Below are positions 11,567 through 21,896 of a stretch of 64,000 nucleotides of DNA, piece after piece. The stretch comes from Pinus tabuliformis (taxonomy: Eukaryota > Streptophyta > Pinopsida > Pinales > Pinaceae): the NCBI GenBank assembly GCA_031772625.1, contig CM062811.1:644256820-644320819 (forward strand), read 5' to 3'. Each line of letters begins with the position of its first letter. Position 1 is the stretch's first letter. A program made the position numbers and the translations under genes. The notes under the pieces are model-generated. The model was not told where the DNA came from. It saw only the letters and a program-made list of their open reading frames with translations, and did no database searches.

Positions 11567-11770
11567 ATTATTTTAATTCATCTTTTCCCTATATTTTGGC
11601 TCGGTCAAAAGTAGACATTTTTATAGCTGTTATATTGATTTGTATTTCTATTTAACTTATTGCTAGGATCTGATTCTTCATCTTGTCCTGACGATGAACC
11701 ACACTGGTTGGTTCGAAACGTGTCGACAAATATTTCTTTATGTGATTATTACTGATTTTTTTTTCCTAGA
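11567..11770 (+). mobile_element. Short insert with hammerhead-like motif (Penelope-like?)
   Basis: About 200 bp interrupts the protease frame between 'HMPLN' and 'IPMGG'. It carries a compact hammerhead-like motif at 11683-11729. Tandem or terminal hammerhead ribozymes are a known mark of Penelope-like elements, including those of conifers, and of retrozymes. No GIY-YIG or RT coding is present, so this would be a terminal fragment or a non-autonomous derivative. Exact ends and target duplication could not be fixed. Confidence 0.5.
11683..11729 (+). ncRNA. Hammerhead-ribozyme-like motif
   Basis: Stem I: TTGTC (11683-11687) pairs perfectly with GACAA (11725-11729). Core box CTGACGA (11688-11694) fits CUGANGA. 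Stem II: GAACC (11696-11700) with GGTTC (11710-11714). Second core box GAAAC (11715-11719) is followed by GTGTC, giving a very short stem III and a predicted cleavage after GTC at 11724. One extra base (T11695) lies between the core and stem II, as in the minimal motifs of Penelope-like elements. Activity is untested. Confidence 0.55.
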
Positions 11771-12035
11771 TTCCAATTCTTTCCATTCCAATGGGTGGTG
11801 TTGATGTTGTACTAGGAGTCCATTGGTTACAATATTTGGGGATGATAGCTTTCAATTTTCAAGAACTTTTCTTGATTTTTTTTGGAAGGAAAGGAAGTTG
11901 AATTAAGGGGTATCACAGGGAAAACAAGAAAGATAGTCAGCTCTAATGGCATGAGAAATCTTCTGAAGAAATAACAACAGGGTGTAATTGGACAATTATG
12001 CTCACTAGGGGTTCCCTTTTCATATTCGACCAATA

Positions 12036-12227
12036 TTAATATCTCTTCACCACTATGAGTTTCTTCTGATAACTTGGGTGACCTGAATATGGTTTCACAT
12101 GAAACTCCCTCAATATCACTTTCTTGAGCTCACTATTATCTAGTACATATATCCTTAATCTTGGAACCTGAGCAATCCATCTGTTGTAAGACAATAGTCC
12201 AAGTCCTGTGCACCTGCACCTGTACAT
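12036..12227 (-). pseudogene. Gypsy integrase zinc-binding domain fragment
   Basis: The C-terminal half of this stretch reads 'LKKVILREFHVKPYSGHPSY' and 'QKKL', matching the HHCC region that starts gypsy integrase. The catalytic DDE core is absent because the element ends here. Confidence 0.8.
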
Positions 12228-12360
12228 GTTCCACTACCTATACCTATACCATCACCTATACATGTACTTGTATCTATACAACAACCTGTACATGTACCTG
12301 TATCTATACAACAACCTGTTCCTATACTTGTAGCTATACCTATACTCTGCTACAACCTAT
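12180..12360. repeat. Degenerate minisatellite between RNase H and integrase
   Basis: A run of 'acctatac', 'acctgtacatgt' and 'tgtatctatacaacaacctg' variants. Two nearly identical 30-bp units lie at about 12270-12328. It occupies the spacer that joins RNase H to the integrase zinc-binding domain and pushes it out of frame. Looks like replication slippage in the element. Confidence 0.8.
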
Positions 12361-12463
12361 GCACAATCTCCATATATTTGACATCCTGCTATCCTGCCCA
12401 CAATATCATGTCCTGTAAATCTGTCCCATAAGAACTCATAGTTGCTAAGTGATTCACTTGTAT

Positions 12464-12865
12464 TCATCTACTGAGAGCATCTTCCACCCTATTCTCCTTA
12501 CCTTTTATGTACCTGATATCGAAATCAAACTCGTTGATCACATCCAACCATATAGCTTGCTTGGAATTCAAATTCGGCTGGTCAAACAAATACCTCAACC
12601 CAATGTGATCACTCATAAGCACAAACCGCCTACCCAGAAGATAGTGCCTCCACATCTTCAGTGCATGTATAATCGTTGCCAACTCGAGATCATGCATCGA
12701 GTAGTTCTGTTCATGCTCATTCTTGTTTAGTTTCTGGGACTCATAACATATCTCTTGTCCATCTTGCATAAGGACTCCACCAAGTCCTCTCTTGTAAGCA
12801 TTTGTACATACTACGGAATGTTTGTCTAGATCTGCAATTTGTAGCACTGGTGCATGTGTCAGCAA
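12464..12865 (-). pseudogene. Gypsy RNase H remnant
   Basis: A 133-codon open stretch with 'KRGLGGVLMQDGQEICYES', 'YSMHDLELATIIHALKMWRH', 'FVLMSDHIGLRYLFDQPNL' and 'FDIRYIKGKENRVEDALSR', the standard gypsy RNase H signature ending in the DALSR motif. The frame is intact within the domain; the flanks are broken. Confidence 0.92.
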
Positions 12866-12928
12866 CTGCTTGAGCTTATCAAATATAGCCTCACACTCTT
12901 CGGTCCATTTGAACTTCTTACCTTTCCT

Positions 12929-13719
12929 CTACAAGGATGTAATGGGATAAGTAATTTGCGAGAAGTTCCTGATGAACCTCCTATAATAGCTTGCCAAACC
13001 CATGAAAGATCTCACTTCATCCACATTCTTCAGAGCTACCCACTCCATGATGGCCCTTATCTTCTCTGGATCTACTACAATTCCTTCCTTGGAGACAACA
13101 TATCTCAAGTAGTGCACCTCAATTTGAAAGAAACTACACAAGGTGAGCTTAGCATACAACTAATGCTCCCTCAAAAACCTCAACACTACTGCTAAATGCT
13201 CAGCATGCTCTTCTTCATTTTTATAATATACCAATATGTCATAATGAACACAACAACAAACTTATCCAAATATGGACACAACACACTATTCATCAAACAT
13301 ATGAATGTAGCTAGAGCATTTTTTAAACCAACTGGAACAACAACTAAGTCATAATTCCCATACCTGGTCCTAAATGCAATCTTGTATATATCCTCCTCTT
13401 TGATGCGTACCTGATGGTATCGAGATCTCAAGTCAATCCTCGAGAACATTGTTGCTCCCTTCAACTGATTGACCAAGTCATCAATCCTCGGAAAAGGATA
13501 TATGTTCTTGATAGACACTTTGTTCAATTATGTGTAATCAATGCATAATATCAGAGTACCATCTTTCTTCCTCACAAACAATACCAGTGTGCTCCACGGT
13601 GATACACTTGGCCTAATGTATCCCTTGTCCAACATTTCCTTCAACTGCAACTTTAACTCAACAAACTCAAGTGCACTCATCCTATAAGGTTCTTTCGATG
13701 CTGGAGCTACCGCTGGCAC
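12929..13719 (-). pseudogene. Gypsy reverse transcriptase remnant
   Basis: 13719-13528 carries 'LKEMLDKGYIRPSVSPW' and 'VLFVRKKDGTL'. 13527-13192 carries '[16 protein letters not shown]', '[15 protein letters not shown]' and '[17 protein letters not shown]'. The catalytic YxDD region near 13245 is thrown out of frame. 13159-12929 continues with 'EVRSFMGLASYYRRFI', typical of the RT thumb region. Inactive. Confidence 0.9.
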
Positions 13720-13744
13720 TAAGTCAATAGAAACGTCTACCTCC

Positions 13745-14330
13745 CTATGCAGTGGAAACTTTGTGATGTGCTCAGGAAATACATCCCTAAACTACTGTAA
13801 AACTGAGTATTTTTTCAATACATCTGCATCCTCAACCTCCTTACCCTTATCACTATAAATATGTACTACAAATTTCTTGCACCCTTTCCTGCGGCTATGC
13901 TTTTCTTGCATAGTTGTCACCATCCTAACTGATGTGGCTTTCTTCTTACCTTGCAAGTGTCTTGGTTCTCCATTTTCATCAACACACTCAATATATTTAT
14001 CATAGTAGTCTACCTTGGTTCTATTTATACAACCAATCCATGCCTAATAACATATTGTATGAACCTAATGGTAATACATTTAAATGTGTTTTTGTAGGCA
14101 TACCATTTAAGTCAAATGTGAAAGCGATTACCCAATGATGCACTCATTTCTTTGTACCTGTAGCCAACTGCACTAACCAAGAATCAACATGAAACTCCTT
14201 ATTCAAACCACACTTATCCACCAAGTCAGGACTAACATAGCTATAATTAGATCAAGGGTCAATCAAAATAGGAATAACTTGATCACAAAGCTTATCGTCC
14301 ATCTTAGTGATGGATGCATGATGCTCTCCC
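13745..14330 (-). pseudogene. Gypsy protease remnant
   Basis: Minus-strand reading near 14270 gives 'ILIDP' followed by a stop where the retropepsin D-[ST]-G motif should be, then 'YVSPDLVDKCGL', 'WLVQLATGTKK' and, near 14020, 'LNVLPLGSYNMLLGMDWL', the conserved C-terminal protease motif. The active-site loop is destroyed. Confidence 0.75.
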
Positions 14331-14379
14331 TACGCATCCTATGCACTGTAAATCTGAGATCTAACATTTTGATGTTGCG

Positions 14380-15600
14380 GACAATCTCTCCTAAGGTGAT
14401 CTTTGCTACAAGTCCAACAACACACGGGCTCCTTACTTCTCTCTTGAGGCCGATGTCCCTATCCTCTAGCTGACAGATTGAACTTCTTAGGAGGTGCAAC
14501 ATTCTTGTTGTTATCTTTACCCTATGGCCTTGCTTGATTTTATCCCATTTTCCTTTTTTATTTACATTACCTCTCTAGTTTGGCTTAGTATCAATTCTGC
14601 GCTTCGATTGTTCATAACAATACTTTAGATTTCAAATCACATCCTCTAATGATCTAGGCTCATAGAACTCAATCCTATCTTTGAATGCAAAAGGAAACCC
14701 ACTAACAAATATATGGATCTTAGCCTTCTCCTCATTGAGGTAAGGTACATACCGCAATAGTTGTAAGAAATTACTGGTGTACTCATCATCTGTCATGGAT
14801 TCCATCTTTAGTTCATAGGATTCTTTTGTCCAGTCATTGAAGTATCTCTCTGAAAAATACTTCTTCTTGAATAGCCACTCAAATTCACTCCAAGTCAAAT
14901 CTTCCTCATTTATTCCCCTGACATTCTTCACGTCTTCCCACTAGATGTCCGCTTTACCTTTAAGACTGAAAGTAGCCACTCTAGCTTTCACGTTCTCTGA
15001 GTAGTCATGAAACCCGAAGAACTTCTTCATACCAAGAAACCATGCCTCTGCATCCTATGATCTCTTTATCTCTCCATCAAAAGTAGGTTGCTTCGCTTTC
15101 ATAAACTCATCTGGAAAGTATCCCCTATCATTCCTCATGTAAGGATGATAATGATGACGATCATAGTGCCTATCTGAATCAGAACTAGAATCATACCTGT
15201 GTCTATACCTTCTCCTCTCTAGAGTGTTTAACAATCTTCCATTTCTAACTGTATCATCTCTATCTAATTGATGACCACCACGTGATCTACTACCATATGC
15301 CCCATTAGTTTTATCTTCTTACTCATCACTGATCTATAGTGGTCCTTGTCGCTGCAAATTCAACAAGCTCTAAAGTATTACTGCATTCACCTTTGCTAAC
15401 TCTTCTTGTGACTGTATGATTCTATCACTATCTTCCTTACATCTGCTTATGTCCTCCTTTATACTTATCAATGTCACTGCCAAGTCGAAAGAGGTCCCAA
15501 CACCATAGTTCTCTTCGAATTTGTAGGGAGAATCTTTGTAGTCAACCGTCTTGCTAGTCATTTGATATTTCTTCCTACAAGCATAATCTGTCAGATACAC
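14380..15600 (-). pseudogene. Gypsy gag remnant
   Basis: 14931-14632 encodes a clear retrotransposon gag core: 'DLTWSEFEWLFKKKYFSERY', 'ESYELKMESMTDDEYTSNF', 'LLRYVPYLNEEKAKIHIF'. 15600-15370 gives an N-terminal coiled-coil-like stretch. Downstream near 14420-14380 a CCHC knuckle reads CWTCSKDHLRRDC. The segments are broken by stops. Gag would package element RNA. Confidence 0.85.
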
Positions 15601-16252
15601 TAAATCACAACAAACCAGTGTACCTTAGTATAGCTCGGGGAGGATACTTGTCTGCAAGATCACAAAATCAGTGTGATACATCTATAATCAGCATGATACA
15701 TGTATAACACAATCATAACAACATATAGACATACACTAATAAATGTATCTACACATAAACATCACTCTAACTAGGATCCATTCATCAATGCAAGGCCATA
15801 TCAACAATGCATTCTATGACGTCATGCATGAAAAACATATTACTCCATTGTACCCATTTCCACATGCAACCAATAGTATGCATAAGCAATGCCAAATCAA
15901 CTACACCTACGCATAAACACATGTAGTCGAACATAAGCGATCAAATCTTGTAATCAATCTACACGACTGATACATGTAGTCCAAATATTCAAGAATGTAA
16001 CCTAACATGCAAGGATGTATGTAGGTACCATAAAATCAATCATGTAAGTGACATACAGCCCATACATAGTCAGTCACATACTTAAGATAATGCATTTCAT
16101 GAAATCAATACCAAATTCTCCATGATAACCATACTACAAGCCTAACCAATTATCAAGCAAATATAACAAGTATATAAGTGTAAGAGACACACATGCAATT
16201 GACATGCATGCATGACCAACACATAGCCCATCCAGTCTAAGGGGTGAACCAT

Positions 16253-16264
16253 GCTTTGATACCA
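16253..16264 (-). promoter_or_regulatory. Primer-binding site (variant tRNA-iMet type)
   Basis: Minus strand reads TGGTATCAAAGC three bases after the LTR end, one base different from the standard TGGTATCAGAGC. Confidence 0.85.
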
Positions 16265-16267
16265 CTT

Positions 16268-18219
16268 TGTAACACCCTCCTCTTGCATCTACCTAAGCAA
16301 CCAGCTAGTCGGGATAAACATGCGATGAGAGGCCACCATGATATGATTCGACCTTCTAATTCACCTTAAGGAAGTGGAACCAGTGGAAACACACCATTCA
16401 AACATTAATCATCATCTATAGGACCCTCAGGAACCAATCCAATATTTTAGAAAACTTTCCTTGGGGTATCACTAAGATTTTGGACAATTTAAGGCTTAGT
16501 CGCTTCCATGCTATAGGCATGAGGCTAACCAAAAACCCAAAGTTGCTCCCACAGGCTTGCCTGACAGTGACCAAAGACTTAAATTATTAGTGCTATGCCA
16601 GTGACTCCGGGATTTGAGCCACTTTTTCAGGCCCAGATCCCAAGTCACTACCCAGAACTAAACCATCTCTTCAAATCAGTAATTAACATGGAAATGACAA
16701 AAGTAAAGAAAATACTTGTTCAAGAACTTGATTGGATCCCTACTAACCATGACAAGCATTTCATCAAACATATCGTCGAATTGTAATCTATAGGTGTAAA
16801 TAAAAGAGTTAAGAGTAGGGATCTCATACTTATCTGAGAATCGCTATGAACCATTGTTTCCTCATGCCATTTGCTGCAATATCATCTATTAGTTCATAAG
16901 CACATTATCCATTCAAATACAAGTAAAAACATGTTGAGAGCTAACATAGCAGCTGTCATAAAATGTGCATATAAACAACATAATAGGAACATAAATACAA
17001 TAAACATATCATCCATCAAATCCATAAATACATCAATACCTTTACACATGAAAATCAAGGGAATGGATTTCTCATTAATGAATGCAATGAACCAACCAGA
17101 GTCGGGAATACCACGTTCCACCTGACTGTAGAATGGTTGATCCAAATCTCTCTTTAGCCATTCAACCTCGTGCCATATTCCAAGCATGAATATTGGATCT
17201 CATAAAACACATCAATCAAAACTCATCCATGGCTTCCTGAGGCCATCCACCTTAACCCATCAAACAATGATTCCACCTCACGGTCAGAAATCACAAAACC
17301 ATCATCATATCTGTCTCTATCCAAACCTTCTAGGGCTCCATAGCATTTGTCCAACCAATGCTCCAGGACTAGTAACTCAACCCCTCATGGGCTCTGGAGC
17401 ATTTTTCCAGCCAAGGCTCCATGACTAGTAACTCAACCCAAGCTGGTACAGGGCTCTAGAGCATTTGACCAACCAAGGCTACAGGACTAGTAACTAAACC
17501 CAAGCTAGGTAAACATGAGAACCAACCAAAAGAAAGAAATGAAAGTAAACCCACAGTCACCATGCCTATCCAAGAAATGGCAAGGCTAGGCAATCCATTG
17601 TCGATCCAGGAAATCCTCTATGCCAATGACATATCACAACCAAGAAACCACATGCATATACCATGCATTCCAAAACTAGTGAAGAAATCATACAAGCATC
17701 TTAGTACCTGGAAGAAAATATGATGTAGCTATTGATGTCGATGCCTTATTGCACTTTCTTGATCTTCCTTTTCCTTCTTGCTCCAAAAGTCCGAGTATGC
17801 CACACCCTCCAAGAGTGCTCCAAGAAAACTCAAAGTATCCAAGAATATGAGAGAGAGAGAATAACGAGAGAGAGCTCCAACATTGAACTGAAAAAATTGT
17901 TACCAACTGATCCTCATAAGCCTTTTTATGAATGAGGCCTCTATTTTCTTCATTTTCCATTATTTTCCTTCATTTTCCTCCTCACATGTAGCTTGTGACC
18001 TTTCACCTCCCTTTTCTGCTAATTTCCATTATTTTCATAAATAAATGTGCCACAAATGTTTTTTTAGCCATTGCCTTTTCCAATTTCCTTAGCCATAAAC
18101 AACCAAATGAACACCCCCTAGGATGTCTTGCCCAACATTCAACTTGGAATAAGTGTTCCATTCATCCATGGTTATTTTTTTTAACTTTATTACATGGAAT
18201 TTTCACCAGGGTTGTTACA
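16268..18219 (-). repeat. Gypsy 5' LTR (1952 bp)
   Basis: On the plus strand it begins TGTAACACCCTCC beside the primer site and ends GGTTGTTACA, so the ends form a perfect inverted repeat TGTAACA/TGTTACA. It contains a three-copy tandem repeat (17333-17513). No sister LTR is in the window. The outer border rests on the terminal repeat and on the RNase H frame that starts directly outside it. Confidence 0.82.
17333..17513. repeat. Three-copy tandem repeat inside the gypsy LTR
   Basis: Units start at 17333, 17389 and 17451 (56-62 bp). Each has 'gggctc', 'gcattt', 'ccaacca(a)', 'gctccaggactagtaact' and 'aaccc' in the same order with scattered substitutions. Such arrays in LTR U3 regions often act as enhancers, but nothing here shows that directly. 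Confidence 0.8.
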
Positions 18220-18440
18220 AAATCCATTTTGAGTACTTCCCCCCAGCAATTGACGTGAGCAAATGTATGTCATAGGGTTGCAATCCTAAACAACCATAGT
18301 TTTTTGAAGCAAGATGTAAAGGTGAAATCTATAAATGGCTTGAATGGCTTCCAAAGCCATCTTTTCTACATGGGAATATCGGATCTCGGTATCGTTAAGA
18401 TTCCGACTCAGATAATAAATGGGATGTTCAGTCCCTAAAT
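18220..18440 (-). pseudogene. RNase H fragment of a second, older gypsy element
   Basis: Read on the minus strand from 18440: 'EHPIYYLSRNLNDTEIRYSH', 'VEKMALEAIQAIYRFHLYIL', then 'NPMTYICSRQLLGGKYSKWI'. This is the RNase H to 'GR-x-x-KW' segment of Tat/Athila/Ogre-like gypsy elements and differs from the RNase H at 12464-12865. The reading ends exactly at the LTR border 18219, so the minus-strand gypsy landed inside it. One internal stop. Confidence 0.75.
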
Positions 18441-18650
18441 CATCTTATTGTCCTCACATATTACGCAAATCATGAGCACATTCAATCTTCAAGTCAAAAT
18501 GATGAGTAAATTTCACACTTCTAAGCCTCAGATATGAAACATTTACCTCTCGTACCTATGCACTGTACTTATCTTGAAGACAACATCCTCCAATTGTGCA
18601 TCGAGAAACCTCAGAGTACATGCCCTCAATCTTGTTGCTTAGCCTTGCCC
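18440..18650. other. No feature recognised
   Basis: Continues from the RNase H fragment but shows no further reading frame that I can match to reverse transcriptase. Confidence 0.4.
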
Positions 18651-19145
18651 AATACAAAGTTCATGATCGATCCTACCCTATATTGTGCATTGTGTAGCTC
18701 CAATGGATAATGGGGTCATCTCAGGACTCTCGTAGTCCCCTAAACCTCCTCCTCAATTACTACACACTGCATAGTTACAATGCACAACCTTGCCTCCCAT
18801 GTCTCCTTCACTTACCCAACTGCGCAATGTATTTTCCTTCTTTTCCTCAACTATGAATTAAGTAGTTCTAGTGGAAAATAGGTTCCTCTCTAGGTCACTG
18901 TAGTGCTCAACTATGCAATCCTAGAGTCTTCTCCTCAAACACTGTGTGTTGCGCAATTATAGTTCCTAGTCTTGTCGCCCTTGTTGTATGAACCTGCCTT
19001 CTGCGTAGTACCTTGGCCTTCCTTGCCTCTTAATGTGCATTGCATATTTTTATTGTATAATGGGGTCATCCCTCAGTCCCTGTAGAGCTCAAATATGCAA
19101 TTCCTAAGTCCTTCTCTTAGAGTTCTTGCACAATGTTCCATCAAA
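18650..19145. repeat. Degenerate tandem repeat, about three units of ~175 bp
   Basis: Shared blocks recur in order: 'gtgcattgtgtagctccaatggataatggggtcatc...' near 18680, 'gcaatgtatttt...tagtggaaaataggttcctc' near 18823, and 'gtgcattgcatat...tgtataatggggtcatc' near 19035. Each is followed by 'ctgtag(t/a)gctcaa', 'tatgcaat' and 'tcctc/tcctaagtcc'-like blocks. No coding potential. Confidence 0.55.
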
Positions 19146-19244
19146 ATCAACATGCTACATGAACAAACACATGTAGAATAGGTGATTATGAGACTGATGT
19201 TGTGTTGTCATAAATGAACTTCATTTGCAAGTGATGACATCCCA

Positions 19245-19525
19245 TCATGGATTTCCTTAAACTGCCACCCATAAAAGACTTGGAATTCTGCTATCCATCT
19301 CATTACTTTGTGGCCGTCCTTAAATCATTATTAGTGCACACTTCCACATTGCAAAATACTTCAACTTCTAGCCAGATTCAGAATTTTTCCAGGAACTGCT
19401 TCAAGCCAAGTTCCAAAGTTGGTGGTGAGCCTTAAACCACCATCGGTAGAAAACTTCAAGTTCTATTACCTCATTTGGTTTGTGGTCTTCCTTAAACCAC
19501 CATTTCAGATAGCACATCTAGCGAG
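19245..19525. repeat. Direct repeat, two units of ~180 bp
   Basis: 'ccttaaactgccacc...aagacttggaattctgctat' (from 19250) recurs as 'ccttaaaccaccatc...aaacttcaagttctattac' (from 19431), each ending in 'ttgtgg(c/t)c(g/t)tccttaaa'. No reading frame of note. Confidence 0.6.
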
Positions 19526-19629
19526 TGGATGCCATGCACTTTTGTATTTAACTCTCTTCTTGGACTCATACACACCCCTTTGGATTAAGGGCGGGAACGT
19601 TAGAAACACAATCCTTGGGGTTATGTAAA

Positions 19630-21896
19630 CTTGGCACAATCACTTGACTAGACAGAAAAAAGCCTCAAGTGAAGACAAATGGTTATGGGATGTCCAAGAG
19701 ACCTCTTGGGATATAAAAACCAAAGGTCAAAGAAAAATGTATTTATATATGTACATCTTGTTAATAAGAATGTAATTCATGTTTATCTAAATATAATATA
19801 ACTTTTTTATTTCAAAACTTTCAAATAAAAATAATTATAACATTCCAAGTTAATTAATAGGTCAAATACACAATGGATCAACACAATAATTACTATTACT
19901 TTAACAGAAGAGATAATATATTAAATTTGAGCAAAGCAAATCTTGAAGATGGTCCTAGTTTAAGTGATCGAAACATCAAGTTTCACCCTAGCCCAATGCA
20001 AGTGTCCTCCTCTTTCTATTTTATGACTATGTAAAATGAACAACCATAAGGAGAGGATACCCACGGGGTTCCATGGTTATTCCTATTATTAACCTTTCTT
20101 TGGCTCAACTATTGCACACTTTTGATGGAGAGTTTAAGGTGATCCCTCCTAGTGGGATAGGAAGAAATCATGTAGAGTGATTATTCAAAGGCAAGCTCTA
20201 CTCTATGTGTATCCAAGTTTGAATATCAATTTTGCACTATAAATGGTAGGAGGAGAGAAAGCATTGCTTCTCTATATTTAAAAGGTAGTAGCAGAAAATG
20301 AACTATTTCTCTGTTTTTTTAAATGGTTCTGTCATTATTTTACTCATGTTTCTCTCCTCGTTCACATAAAGGTAGAAAGGAACATTAATACCGAGGATGC
20401 TTGAAAGAAACAAATATAAGGTGTTTCTTAGTATCTTTTTTTATAATTAGCAATACATGTAAGGTTACTAATTGTTATTGGTTATCACCAATTTTTTTCC
20501 TATCCTAATATTATGTTGCATTTATATTTTTCCACAAGATAAGAAAATGTTGACCAATGTTAGATTTTCCCTTGATTTTATTCATGGTGATTTCCAACGT
20601 TGTATGAGCCTGCAAAAAAATTTAACCATAACTCATAGCACTTATGCAAAATCTCTTTGTAATATCCAAAAGAATTGTACCTTGCAAATTCCAATGTTTT
20701 TGAATTGTTTTAGACTATTGCTTATATGTTGCAACATTATTTCTAAAGGCTACTTCCTACAACTTTGTAATGGCCAGTGGGTCATCCAGACCCATCTACT
20801 ACTTTGGCCATGAGATGACCATACCATGAAAAGACTTGAATAATCTACGCCAACTAAATAAATACATACAATGTGTGAATTAAGTAACGATTATGTATTG
20901 TAAGGTGTGGGAAGATGCATATGAGGAAGTGATGATGTATGGGGTAGGTGGGAGCAAAAGATTTAATGGATTTTTTTGGTGGGAAATGCTAAATGCAATA
21001 ATGTTTTCAAGTAACATGGTGTTGCTAAAACCACATACACCTAAAAATAATTTACCAAAAACACCATAGATTAACATTTTTTACAAATTTCTATACAACA
21101 TAATAATATGTAATATGTTTTGTGTCATTTTAATATTCCATAATATGTACAAGGGACCTTGCACATATATGTAACATGCATGCTTTATTAGCTTTTTTTT
21201 ATTTTCCTTGGTTGCTTTTTGCAATGTGGGACATGGGAGTTGTTGGTCTGTTGCTTATGTCACATGGAGGTGTCAAGTGGTTTTAAAGTGAAATATATGA
21301 TCATTGTTTAAAATATAACAAAGTTGTTTTTGGATTACACAATTTCTATTTTTTTAGGTGTGATTATGTATTTAGTCCAAATGATTATTGGTTTTTATTA
21401 TTTTGAATTGATATGTATGTAGAAAGTTTGTTCTTAGTCTATACGAAGTTATTGGAATTAGGTTGGATGTGACTGGATGCTTTCTAGAATAGTGTGAGGT
21501 TAAGAGATTTAGTCAAATAAGTGATTGCATGATTAATATAGTTGGTCTAACTTAAAAAAAGTTTATTGTTTTTATATGTATTATATTTTATTAGATTAAT
21601 AAAGCACTTAACATTTTTTTTGATGTGTGTAAATTGTCTATATATAAAAATTCATATTATATTGATTGAATTTTTTTATTTATTTTTAAACAAATTATGA
21701 AAATTTTACTTTATTACAAATCTTTTTCAAATCATGATTAAAATATAATTTATATTTTAAAATAATCGATGCACAGAATTGAAATGCACAAATAATAAAA
21801 TTTCAAATGTAAATTTTATTGAATATACTTCAATGACATAACAAAATATAAATTAATAATTTGCTAATAATAAAATGTAATAAAAATGTTGGAAAT
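19630..21896. other. AT-rich region, nothing recognised
   Basis: Non-coding by eye. Short open frames such as 20472-20813 have no family motif and look like chance. The segment ends at the 3' LTR of the SIRE-like copia. Confidence 0.6.

Larger units (their letters stand above)
11370..11960 (+). pseudogene. Gypsy protease remnant, split by an insert
   Basis: 11382-11566 encodes 'MLIDSGSTHNFIHCKIAKEL' with the DSG retropepsin active site, then 'VMVANGG' and 'YGKCHNTKLTI', the usual order in this gypsy lineage. After a non-coding insert of about 200 bp the frame resumes near 11785 as 'IPMGGVDVVLGVHWLQYLG', the C-terminal protease motif. A retropepsin frees gag and pol products during particle maturation; this copy is broken. 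Confidence 0.88.
8662..12035 (+). mobile_element. Ty3/gypsy retrotransposon, 5' half only, with two insertions
   Basis: 5' LTR (8662-8965), primer site, leader, gag and protease follow in order on the plus strand. Sequence recognisable as this element stops near 12035, where integrase of an opposite-strand gypsy begins, so RT, RNase H, integrase and the 3' LTR are missing. A solo LTR (10417-10962) sits in gag and a ~200-bp insert (about 11567-11770) sits in the protease. Several stops (for example near 9787, 11128, 11262 and 11322) confirm decay. Confidence 0.88.
12036..18219 (-). mobile_element. Ty3/gypsy retrotransposon, minus strand, 3' end missing
   Basis: From high to low coordinates: 1.95-kb 5' LTR, primer site, gag, CCHC knuckle, protease, RT, RNase H, and the start of integrase, which ends abruptly near 12036. 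The rest of integrase and the 3' LTR are lost. The LTR's outer end at 18219 abuts an unrelated gypsy RNase H fragment, showing insertion into an older element. Stops and frame breaks are frequent. Confidence 0.9.

Noticed and set aside
12161-12418. Plus-strand Cys/Thr/Tyr-rich frame resembling a repetitive protein
   Set aside because: It is the translation of a minisatellite inside a minus-strand gypsy.
20472-20813. 113-codon plus-strand frame in AT-rich DNA
   Set aside because: Cys/Phe-rich composition typical of random AT-rich sequence, no motif, no neighbours.
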